Assembly (NCBI GenBank): GCA_031555935.1
Contig: JAVBTX010000042.1
Location: forward strand, 1 to 64,000
Direction of reading: 5' to 3'
Length of the DNA: 64,000 nucleotides
Source: Roseburia_C sp031555935
Lineage (GTDB): Bacteria; Bacillota; Clostridia; Lachnospirales; Lachnospiraceae
A program made the position numbers and the translations under genes. Below the pieces are notes generated by a model, which was given only the letters and a program-made list of their open reading frames with translations, ran no database searches and was not told the DNA's origin. Below, piece by piece: positions 1 through 6,783 of the stretch (the stretch's first letter is position 1; every line of letters begins with the position of its first letter).

Positions 1-1
1 A

Positions 2-178
2 CTATATATTTTTGGGGAAAACGAAGAAAAAAACGGATTAAATTTAATGTTCTTTGACAAAAGTATGCTGGGAACATTTCAAGGAACTTCGTCCAGAGAC
101 TCGTATCAGAAAATAGCAGAAATAAAATTTTCGCCAGAAGATTTAGCAGGGATTCAAGATGTGCCAGAATCGGAATAG
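2..178 (+). CDS. C-terminal end of a lipoprotein paralogous to the one at 1041-2360 (partial at window edge)
   Basis: Only the last 58 codons are in the window; the start lies upstream. The visible part runs from LYIFGENEE to QDVPESE and stops with TAG at 176-178. It aligns without gaps to the last 58 residues of the protein at 1041-2360, sharing blocks such as FFDKS, GT..G.S.RD and KIAEIKFSPEDL. I infer that two lipoprotein genes stand in tandem, separated by the small secreted protein at 562-975. Function unknown; its neighbour suggests a cell-surface lipoprotein tied to an ABC transporter. Confidence 0.8.
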   Translation, partial: LYIFGENEEKNGLNLMFFDKSMLGTFQGTSSRDSYQKIAEIKFSPEDLAGIQDVPESE

Positions 179-222
179 AGTGTTTTAGAGTTGGTTTGTC
201 GAAAATTGTCGAATGGTTGTGC

Positions 223-251
223 TTTACTTGGGTGGAAGGGTCGGTTATAAT
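223..251 (+). promoter_or_regulatory. Putative sigma-A promoter for a short transcript
   Basis: TTTACT at 223-228, a 17-bp spacer and TATAAT at 246-251. Transcription would start near 258. The next clear signal downstream is the terminator at 312-350, so the predicted product is about 90 nt with no convincing ribosome binding site. Confidence 0.5.
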
Positions 252-257
252 ATAAAC

Positions 258-350
258 GGTTCAGGGGAGAACTGTGAGTTATAAAGATTAGTTGGATATG
301 AAAAGACTGACAAACCAGATACTTCCTTTAGGGGGGGGGTCTGGTTTTTT
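258..350 (+). ncRNA. Candidate small RNA or attenuated leader between promoter and terminator
   Basis: The segment is bounded by the promoter at 223-251 and an intrinsic terminator. A 20-codon reading frame starts at ATG 298 and reads through the terminator, but it has no Shine-Dalgarno sequence and contains a glycine run from a G9 homopolymer, so it is probably not translated. It could instead be the leader of the secreted protein gene at 562, with the terminator acting as an attenuator. Inference only. Confidence 0.25.
312..350 (+). terminator. Rho-independent terminator with a G9 tract in the loop
   Basis: AAACCAGA at 312-319 pairs with TCTGGTTT at 340-347 and is followed by further T residues. 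The loop carries nine consecutive G at 331-339, a length-variable tract by nature. Confidence 0.7.
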
Positions 351-351
351 A

Positions 352-475
352 AATTCATAGGAAATTGCATCCTATGAATTAAAAAACGCACCGCTATGGA
401 TGCGCACTCCGCACTAAGGAAGTATGGTCGCTATAGCGACTGCGCTCCGACGCGAGAGTTCGGCAAGCCAACCTC
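352..475 (+). repeat. Intergenic hairpin element, copy A
   Basis: It opens with a perfect 11-bp stem (352-362 with 370-380) around the loop AATTGCA. A GC-rich stretch follows that contains GCACTCCGC, then GTCGCTATAGCGAC, then GCGCTCCGACGCGAGAG. The same order of blocks, in diverged form, occurs on the minus strand at 11085-11230 (hairpin, GCACTCGCGCG, GTCGCCTAGGCGAC, GCGCTCGGCGCAAGAG). The element is non-coding and sits between a terminator and the promoter region of the next gene. I take it to be a dispersed intergenic repeat. Confidence 0.6.
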
Positions 476-561
476 TATTATATTATGATGTTAAATGCAT
501 TAACATAAATAAAAAATACTGAAACTGTTCGCGACAGTGTCAGAACACAAAGGAGGAAATC

Positions 562-975
562 ATGTTTACAAAAACAAAAAAATTTACTGCATTAGCACTT
601 AGTTGTATCGTGCTGGCAGGGGCAACAAATGTTCAGGTGTTTGCAGCAACATATAGTAAGCCTGGAAACGTTGATGGGGCAGCAACGAACGCAACTCTTA
701 CGACTAACAACACTTCGGCAACAACAACATATGCTCGCTATGGTGCGACTATATCAGCAACAGCAAGAATCTTTTATTTATCTAATGGGTTATGCTATGG
801 AACAGAGGCGGAAAATACAAGTAGCGCTGGGGGTGTGTCCGCAACGGCAACCAAAAAAATAAGTTCCGGTCAGGTGATCGGAAACGAAGGACAACATCTG
901 GTTCAATATAAGGACTATCGTTGGGCTCCTATCCTTCAAGATGGAACAATCCCAAGTAGATATAATCTATTATAA
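562..975 (+). CDS. Small secreted protein of unknown function (137 aa)
   Basis: A 137-residue protein with a typical Sec signal peptide: basic MFTKTKK start, hydrophobic stretch, and a likely cut after VQVFA near residue 28. The mature part is about 109 residues, rich in Thr, Ala, Ser and Asn, with a single Cys and no domain I recognise. The start is fixed by AAAGGAGG 8 bases upstream of ATG. It is followed after a 65-base gap by a lipoprotein gene and then a fused ABC permease and ATPase. Small secreted proteins in such a setting are often peptides handled by the transporter, and the general layout recalls lactococcin 972-type clusters, but I cannot show sequence kinship. An adhesin-like or matrix protein is equally possible. 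A dyad (GTTAA, 5 bases, TTAAC at 490-504) and a small hairpin (CTGTTCGCGACAG) lie upstream. Confidence 0.7.
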   Translation: MFTKTKKFTALALSCIVLAGATNVQVFAATYSKPGNVDGAATNATLTTNNTSATTTYARYGATISATARIFYLSNGLCYGTEAENTSSAGGVSATATKKISSGQVIGNEGQHLVQYKDYRWAPILQDGTIPSRYNLL

Positions 976-1040
976 TAAACAGAGCACATCTTCGCCTGCA
1001 ATTAATATTGTAGGCGAAGATATCATCTTTGGAGGTAATG

Positions 1041-2360
1041 ATGAAAAGATTTACATTAATGGCATTTATTCTAGTTACCATAATAGGAGTGGTTGGTTGC
1101 GGAAAAACAAATCTTGACGAATCCTACGTGGAAGGAAGCGACTATCAGTACATGTTTGAGGGCTCATTTATATTTTATAAGGGAACAGCTAGAGGTAGCC
1201 AAGGCTATTTTTTTGCAGTAGGTCATTATTTGTACTACTTAGATGACGACACTCAGAAGTTGGTTCCACTCTGCAATAAGGCAGATTGCTTGCATAATAA
1301 AGAAACAGATGAGAGTCGATATATAGATTGCAATGCACATATTAATAATAGGTTGAGTGGCCCAGAGGTGGGCATTGCATACTGTAATGGATATCTATAC
1401 TATATCGAAAAAGCGTTTGATTGGCATCGAGAGCTATATCGTATAAAAGAGGATGGTTCCGAGAAGCAATTGATTTACAGTTGGGATGACCAAACGATAG
1501 AAGAATGGGGCATTCATCGTGATGTCCTGTATTTTGTAGAACATACCTATGAGACAGTAAAGGATGAGCAGAATAAATCGGAGACAATTGAACATTATGC
1601 AGTGAAAAAATTAGCATTAACCGGAATGGGAAGCAAACAGCCAGAGACAATCTTTGAGTCAGAGGCAGGTCACACGGTCTATTCTTTGTCAAAGGTAAAG
1701 GCTTATGGAAATCACGTCTATTTTACCTTACATGGAGCATCTGTGTCTGATTTGGATGTAATTACAGATGAAAATGTTTTTGATTACGTGTACCTTAACC
1801 AGATAACATATAATGTAAAAACTGGAGAATGTAAAACATTAGAAGTACCGGAAAACAAAAAGGGTGTTAATATTCAACCGGTTACATTTTGGAATGGAAA
1901 GATAATTTTACAGCTATACGATGATAATCAGGAACTAGATGGAAAAACAAATTCTTACATAGCAGATTTAGATGGTTCAAATGTAGAGCTTTTTCAAAAA
2001 GACATTATCCAAGGTGAACGTTATATCAGTGATGGCAAATATCTTTATATTTCGGATTCGATTTTCGTGTTCGTTGGCAATGCAGAGAAGGCATCTTATC
2101 GTGTGTATGATAAGGATATGAATTTGGTTGATACATTGGGAATGCCTTTTAGTGTTGACCAAGAAATTGGCATGGAGGAGGGAGCATATGTTTTCTGGGA
2201 AAATGAAGATAGTACAGGGGTAGATTTAACGTTTTTTGACAAGAGTACCCTAGGAACTTATCATGGTTCTTCGGTTAGAGATGCTTATAAAAAAATAGCA
2301 GAAATAAAATTTTCACCAGAAGACTTATCAGAGGTCCAAGACATGCAAGAATCCGAATAG
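1041..2360 (+). CDS. Lipoprotein with Cys/His-rich motif, beta-propeller-like (439 aa)
   Basis: A lipoprotein: MKRF start, hydrophobic segment and lipobox VVGC, so the mature protein would be anchored by the Cys at residue 18. The ATG at 1041 is chosen because GGAGG lies 5 bases ahead; ATG 1038 is too close to it. About residues 70-100 hold the motif LCNKADCLH followed by another Cys in DCNAHI; this C-x4-C-x2-H...C pattern is common in lipoproteins of clostridia, and its function is not known to me. The rest is made of repeated short strands with YLYY, HVYF and KYLYI motifs, which suggests a DUF5050-like beta-propeller. It precedes the ABC permease gene by 15 bases, so the two are surely co-transcribed. 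The 3' end is paralogous to the gene at the left window edge. A sensor or substrate-holding role for the transporter is an inference. Confidence 0.75.
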   Translation: MKRFTLMAFILVTIIGVVGCGKTNLDESYVEGSDYQYMFEGSFIFYKGTARGSQGYFFAVGHYLYYLDDDTQKLVPLCNKADCLHNKETDESRYIDCNAHINNRLSGPEVGIAYCNGYLYYIEKAFDWHRELYRIKEDGSEKQLIYSWDDQTIEEWGIHRDVLYFVEHTYETVKDEQNKSETIEHYAVKKLALTGMGSKQPETIFESEAGHTVYSLSKVKAYGNHVYFTLHGASVSDLDVITDENVFDYVYLNQITYNVKTGECKTLEVPENKKGVNIQPVTFWNGKIILQLYDDNQELDGKTNSYIADLDGSNVELFQKDIIQGERYISDGKYLYISDSIFVFVGNAEKASYRVYDKDMNLVDTLGMPFSVDQEIGMEEGAYVFWENEDSTGVDLTFFDKSTLGTYHGSSVRDAYKKIAEIKFSPEDLSEVQDMQESE

Positions 2361-2375
2361 AAGAAGTGAGCACAG

Positions 2376-4457
2376 ATGAAAAGTATATGGCAATTTGAAC
2401 TAATTAAGATAAGCAAAAAAAGAATATTCATAATCCTATCCATCGTATTGGTATTCGGGAACCTTCTGACCTTATATATGTACGAGAAAAACCAAAGTGC
2501 TTTTTATTATGTCTATGAACAGAAAAGCCAATACCAAAGCTTTTTATCAGGCGATAAACAAGCCGATATCGATGGATACTATCAATGGGAAATGGAGCAG
2601 CAGGAGAAATACCTCGCTGCTTATCCGCAGTTCCTGAATGAAATGGCAAGTCGGGCAGATGAATTGAAGGGCTTATCAACCTATGCCGATGAAACCAGCT
2701 ATGTATACCGCAACTTGGAGAAAACATGTGATGATTTTGGCAAGCTGTCTGGTATTACCGTGGTGGCGGACAATTGCTTCGGCGTTCGCGAGCTGGCGAA
2801 GTATGAATGGGGAATATTCTTTCTCTTTGTATTTTTAGCGATTCTCTCCTATTTCATCTTTTATTTTGAGCGAAATCAAGGTTTACTGCTGTTGGTTAAA
2901 GGCACTAAAAGGGGACATACTCCGCTGGCGGCGGCAAAGCTGGGAACGATGATGTTTCTGACATTTATTTACGAGGTGTTTCAGGAAGGAAGTACAGTTC
3001 TGCTGCTGGGATATTTCTATGGTTATGGAAATCTGAGCAGAAGTATCCAATCCATCTCTGAATTTCGCAATTGCCCTTACCAGATGTCTGTGCTGACAGC
3101 GATATTGACACTTTTTATAATCCGTCTGCTCATTGCCGAAGTATTAGCAGTCACTTTGTTTTTGGTGAGTATAGCAGTGCGAAATGAACTGTTGGCAATG
3201 TTGTCGATGGGTCTACTGTTGGGATTTGAATTTTGGGCAGGAAAATCCTTGTCTATTACCGGAACCTTGAATGGACTGAAATGTATCAATCCATTTTACT
3301 GCTGGAATATGAAGCAATCACTGGCAGTTTATCAGAATTTAAACATTGGTGGATACGCCGCCTCAAAAGCGGGATGTGCGTTGATTGTCGCAGTCATTCT
3401 GATAATTGGTGGTTCTATCGGTGGAATAATTCTATTCCACTATTCATGCCAGATTCGTTCGGAAAGCCGATTGGAAAAGCTGCAAATATGGATGCGCAAA
3501 AAGACCAGATTTTTTTGGGGACATACGAAATTGTTGCGATTCGAATGTTCCAAGGTACTCATGCAGCAAAAGAAGGGATGGATGCTGTTATTCTTACTAG
3601 TGGTTTGTGCTTTTGAGATTGTCAGCGCGGGAAAAAATCAATACTATTCGGAGGCTGGTATTGCTCAGTACCACACTTATATGAGCCGCCTGGCGGGAAA
3701 AGTAACGGAGGAAAGCATAGCATTTGTATATTCGGAACAGGCATATATTGAGGATTTGTATCAGCAAATGAAGCAAATCGGCTCTGATACAACCGGAAAA
3801 GATTCAATTTTGATACTGCAATTAAAAGCAGAGATAGAATTCAAAGAAGATGGTGTCCAAATGCTTGTAACCCAATTGGAGGCGTTACAACAGAAAGAAG
3901 GTAATCTGTATGATAAATACTGGGTAGATGAAAAAGCTTATCTGGGGCTGTGGGATGATGTCAAAGCAGATATTTCGTTTTGGTTTATGGGAACAGCCGC
4001 AGCGATTATCTGGCTAAGCGGGATTTATCCGAGTGATGAAAAAAAGAAAATTATGCCGTTGCTGCGAGCAACAAAAAATGGCAGAGCATATTTGAATGTG
4101 AGAAAAAATATATGTGCAGCAATTGGCACATTAGCAATTTTTATATTAACGGAGTTTCCGCTATTGGCACATTTTTACCGGATAGATAATTTTACGGTGT
4201 TGTCACAGAAATTGAGTGATTTGACATTGGTGCAGCTTACGGGGAACTTAAACATTGGTGTGTTTTTGCTAATCGTGTTTGCCCTAAAAGCGCTAACCTT
4301 TGGCCTGGTGGCTTATGGCGGCGTGCGGATTTCGCGAATGACCCATAATGAAACAATCACCAATATTGTTGGAATTGGAATAGTTGGAATAGTGGCGGTG
4401 ATGTTATTGTATTTACGAATGGACATCAGTATTTGGATTCTGAGAATGTTGTGGTAG
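2376..4457 (+). CDS. Fused tandem ABC-2-type permease (693 aa)
   Basis: A 693-residue membrane protein built from two similar halves. Each half starts with a cytoplasmic F-E-xx-K segment and one membrane helix (about residues 17-37 and 408-425), then a hydrophilic, presumably extracellular, stretch of about 100 residues, then a block of helices. After the second helix of each half comes a related loop with an L..L..TK.G signature (LVKGTKRG near residue 175, LLRATKNG near 565). This is the layout of two ABC-2 half-permeases joined end to end, so one chain plus an ATPase dimer would make a complete transporter. It lies between the lipoprotein gene and the ATPase gene at 4498. Cargo is unknown; the small secreted protein upstream or a toxic peptide (immunity) are candidates. 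Distant similarity to the 7-TM bacteriocin-associated membrane proteins is possible from size and layout only. Confidence 0.75.
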   Translation: MKSIWQFELIKISKKRIFIILSIVLVFGNLLTLYMYEKNQSAFYYVYEQKSQYQSFLSGDKQADIDGYYQWEMEQQEKYLAAYPQFLNEMASRADELKGLSTYADETSYVYRNLEKTCDDFGKLSGITVVADNCFGVRELAKYEWGIFFLFVFLAILSYFIFYFERNQGLLLLVKGTKRGHTPLAAAKLGTMMFLTFIYEVFQEGSTVLLLGYFYGYGNLSRSIQSISEFRNCPYQMSVLTAILTLFIIRLLIAEVLAVTLFLVSIAVRNELLAMLSMGLLLGFEFWAGKSLSITGTLNGLKCINPFYCWNMKQSLAVYQNLNIGGYAASKAGCALIVAVILIIGGSIGGIILFHYSCQIRSESRLEKLQIWMRKKTRFFWGHTKLLRFECSKVLMQQKKGWMLLFLLVVCAFEIVSAGKNQYYSEAGIAQYHTYMSRLAGKVTEESIAFVYSEQAYIEDLYQQMKQIGSDTTGKDSILILQLKAEIEFKEDGVQMLVTQLEALQQKEGNLYDKYWVDEKAYLGLWDDVKADISFWFMGTAAAIIWLSGIYPSDEKKKIMPLLRATKNGRAYLNVRKNICAAIGTLAIFILTEFPLLAHFYRIDNFTVLSQKLSDLTLVQLTGNLNIGVFLLIVFALKALTFGLVAYGGVRISRMTHNETITNIVGIGIVGIVAVMLLYLRMDISIWILRMLW

Positions 4458-4460
4458 TAC

Positions 4461-4512
4461 CACCTGCGGCTCAAAGTTTGCAGGTGGTGGGAAAGGCATG
4501 GTTATTAAAATG
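4461..4512 (+). repeat. Shared leader element, copy 1 (second copy at 30972-31023)
   Basis: CACCTGC at 4460-4466 can pair with GCAGGTG at 4479-4485, followed by GGGAAAGGC and the start codon. The block from CAAAGTTTGCAGG through GAAAGGCATGGTTATTAA to ATGGA recurs almost unchanged in front of the unrelated histidine kinase gene near 31008. The 12-mer AAAGTTTGCAGG appears once more at 57063-57074, upstream of the GH35 gene. Confidence 0.6.
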
Positions 4513-5382
4513 GAATTAAAATTAGAGGGTATCAAAAAAAGCTATAATCATGGTAAAACCTATGCGGTTTCTGATTTTACAATGGAGTTTACGCCGGGAG
4601 TATATGGCTTGCTAGGGCCGAATGGAGCTGGCAAAAGTACGTTGATGAATATGATTACGGATAATCTGAAGGCGGACGAGGGAACGATTACGCTGGATGG
4701 CGAGCCAATCAATAAGTTAGGCGCAAAATATCGGGAATGTCTGGGATATATGCCGCAGCAACAGAATCTCTATGATGATTTTACCGGTGAACAATTTTTA
4801 TGGTATATGGCTTCTTTAAAAGGATTAAACAAAAAAGAAGCGTTAGCTAAAATTGAAAGAATACTGATCATTGTCAATCTATCCGAGGACCGTTATAAGA
4901 AATTAAAGTCGTATTCCGGTGGCATGAAGCAGCGTATTTTGATTGCCCAAGCGTTACTCAATGATTCCAAAATACTGATTATGGATGAGCCGACCGCTGG
5001 ACTTGACCCCAAAGAGCGGATTCGCATTCGGAATTTTATCAGTGAAATTTCGAAGGATAAAATTGTACTATTGGCGACTCATGTGGTATCGGATGTGGAA
5101 TATATTGCTAAGGAAATTTTGCTGATGCAGCATGGACAGGTTTTGAAACATGGAACGCCACAACAGTTGATTGCTGATATGCAGAACAAAGTATTTGAAG
5201 TGCTGGTGACAGAGGAAGAACAGCGCCAGTATGAAGCGTCTGATTATCGCATTGCAAATATAATGTTTACCGCTGGTAAAACCTGCCTTCGGGTAGTGTC
5301 GGATGAAGTGCCTGATATTGGTGAAGTCGAAGCAGTCAGGCCAAGCCTCGAGGATGTATATTTGCATCTTATTTCTCGATAA
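4498..5382 (+). CDS. ABC transporter ATP-binding protein (294 aa)
   Basis: ATPase partner of the fused permease at 2376. It shows the Walker A motif GPNGAGKST near residue 42, a Q-loop (YMPQQ), the signature SGGMKQR near residue 141, Walker B LIMDEPTAGLDP and the switch His in ATHVVSD. The tail after about residue 225 is the short C-terminal extension usual for drug or bacteriocin exporters of the CcmA/NatA class. Two starts are possible, ATG 4498 or ATG 4510. An AGGTGG sequence about 10 bases ahead favours 4498, although the family usually begins near the second Met (MELKLEG). The leader of this gene is repeated in front of the kinase gene at 31008. It is the last gene of the cassette; an inverted repeat follows. 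Confidence 0.92.
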   Translation: MVIKMELKLEGIKKSYNHGKTYAVSDFTMEFTPGVYGLLGPNGAGKSTLMNMITDNLKADEGTITLDGEPINKLGAKYRECLGYMPQQQNLYDDFTGEQFLWYMASLKGLNKKEALAKIERILIIVNLSEDRYKKLKSYSGGMKQRILIAQALLNDSKILIMDEPTAGLDPKERIRIRNFISEISKDKIVLLATHVVSDVEYIAKEILLMQHGQVLKHGTPQQLIADMQNKVFEVLVTEEEQRQYEASDYRIANIMFTAGKTCLRVVSDEVPDIGEVEAVRPSLEDVYLHLISR

Positions 5383-5397
5383 TTTTGTCGTAGATGA

Positions 5398-5447
5398 TTT
5401 CAATCATGCTAATTTATCAAAAAATGGTTAAATTAGCATGATTGAAA
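5398..5447 (+). terminator. 19-bp perfect inverted repeat, likely terminator
   Basis: The arms at 5398-5416 and 5429-5447 are perfectly complementary with a 12-base loop and lead into ATTTTGCGCATTTT. The stem is AT-rich and the T tract is interrupted, so an operator role is also possible, but its place directly behind the ABC cassette favours termination. Confidence 0.6.
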
Positions 5448-5520
5448 TTTTGCGCATTTTATTGTATAGTAGGATAAAAGGCGTTACAAATATACTAAGA
5501 GAAAGTGCAGGTGAGAGGCA

Positions 5521-6177
5521 GTGAAGTTTAAACGAATTAATGTCGATACGGTCAGATGCTTGATTAGTCAGGATGAGTTACTGGAAAATGGACTGGAAGT
5601 AGATAATTTTTTACATAACGACAGTAAAGCAGAGGCCTTTCTTAGAAAAGTAATTACGATGGCAGAAGAGGAGGTTGGCTACAAGGTAAAGGGTGGAAAT
5701 ATTTCGATACAAGTATCGGTATTGCCAAAGAACGTTGTTGCGCTGACATTTTCGGAAAAGCCAGATGCAAATATAATGAATGTGTTAGAGAATTTGAAAT
5801 CAGCAGTTGAGAATTTGTCGAAGGATGTTGCTGAGGTGAAGGAACAGATACCGGAGAAGATGGACGAGACAGCCGGGGTAAAGCATTCTGAGTGCCAGAT
5901 TCTGTTTGCATCACTAGAACTGGTGGAGCAGTATTGTAAAGCGATTCAGTTGGAGATGCCAGTTGAAAGCAGCATTTATAAATTAGAGATGGAGCGCTCC
6001 TATTTTTTATTAATGAAGAAGGAGCCAATGAGTGATAAGCAATATTGCCGGTTGCTGAGTGCGGCATTGGAATTTGCCGAAAGTATTTATGCTCATGCAG
6101 GTGTGCAGGCATATATTCTTGAGCACGGTAGCTGTATTGTCGGAGAGAAAGCAATTCAGACGATGCAGATGTTATAA
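5521..6177 (+). CDS. mecA: MecA-family adaptor protein (218 aa)
   Basis: MecA is the adaptor that delivers substrates to the ClpCP protease; in Bacillus it controls competence via ComK. The start MKFKRINVDTVRCLIS with the following DLL-like patch is the characteristic N-terminal substrate-binding domain, and the C-terminal half carries the ClpC-binding fold (EGRSYFLL-like MERSYFLL, later EFAESI). A charged linker sits near residues 95-120. Length 218 matches the family. The start is GTG at 5521; the ribosome binding site is weak (GTGAGAGG). It is a single-gene unit closed by a strong terminator shared with the convergent tspO gene. In an anaerobe such as this the target is unknown. Confidence 0.88.
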   Translation: MKFKRINVDTVRCLISQDELLENGLEVDNFLHNDSKAEAFLRKVITMAEEEVGYKVKGGNISIQVSVLPKNVVALTFSEKPDANIMNVLENLKSAVENLSKDVAEVKEQIPEKMDETAGVKHSECQILFASLELVEQYCKAIQLEMPVESSIYKLEMERSYFLLMKKEPMSDKQYCRLLSAALEFAESIYAHAGVQAYILEHGSCIVGEKAIQTMQML

Positions 6178-6192
6178 TTACATTAAGATTTA

Positions 6193-6235
6193 AGACTGCC
6201 AGTAGACGTGTAAATGTCTATTGGCAGTCTTTTTT
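6193..6235 (+). terminator. Rho-independent terminator, mecA/tspO
   Basis: A long stem with AGACTGCCA on the left and TGGCAGTCT on the right (extended by a wobble-containing inner part) is followed by T residues. It lies between convergent genes. Confidence 0.85.
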
Positions 6236-6722
6236 AGGGGTTAAGCAACGCAATCATCAGATTCAGATAACCGGCAAAGGTGACCCACAGCAAATAAGGA
6301 ATCTGAAGCTTTCCAGCTAGCGGAGAAATAGCAGCAAATTGAATTATCATCAGCAGAATGCTAATCCACAAAGCAACTAAAATACCAAATGCCAAGCGGT
6401 AATCCTGAATATGAAAAAATGCAATCGTCCAAATGAAATTCAAAAATAGCTGCAAGGCATAAATGCCGATGGCTTCTAAAAGTTCATTGCTTGGCGTTTT
6501 TAGAACCAGATAAAAGCTGACCCCCATCAAGACATAAAGGACTGTCCAGACAACTGGAAAAACCCACCCTGGAGGTGCCAGTGGCGGTTTGACCAGGGAG
6601 GCATAAATGGTTCTGCTGTCCATGGTCAGCAGAGAAGCTAATAATCCGACAATAAGCGGAATCGCAATGCTGATGGCAAGTGTTTTTAAATCAATTTTAG
6701 CGAATAAGGTTTTAAGATTCAT
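6234..6722 (-). CDS. tspO: TspO/MBR family membrane protein (162 aa)
   Basis: A five-helix membrane protein of the TspO/peripheral benzodiazepine receptor family, which binds porphyrins and related ligands. Diagnostic features are KPPLAPPGWVFPVVWTVLY after the first helix (about residues 44-62), the LNFIWTIAFFH segment, and the usual 160-residue length. The N-terminus is longer by a short basic stretch. The stop codon overlaps the mecA terminator. The gene starts 61 bases downstream of the amylase stop, so it could be read with it. Role in this organism is not known. Confidence 0.9.
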   Translation of the reverse strand: MNLKTLFAKIDLKTLAISIAIPLIVGLLASLLTMDSRTIYASLVKPPLAPPGWVFPVVWTVLYVLMGVSFYLVLKTPSNELLEAIGIYALQLFLNFIWTIAFFHIQDYRLAFGILVALWISILLMIIQFAAISPLAGKLQIPYLLWVTFAGYLNLMIALLNP

Positions 6723-6783
6723 ATCTCACCTAAGGGCTTTTTACCATTATACGCATCCCCAAATAAAAACATGTATCATTTAT

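Noticed and set aside
562..975. Lactococcin 972 family bacteriocin
   Set aside because: Size, signal peptide and neighbouring ABC genes fit loosely, but I cannot match the conserved residues of that family, so it is left as unknown.
5654..6154. 166-residue minus-strand frame
   Set aside because: Fully antisense to mecA; composition (many Ser, His, Pro) is typical of a shadow frame.
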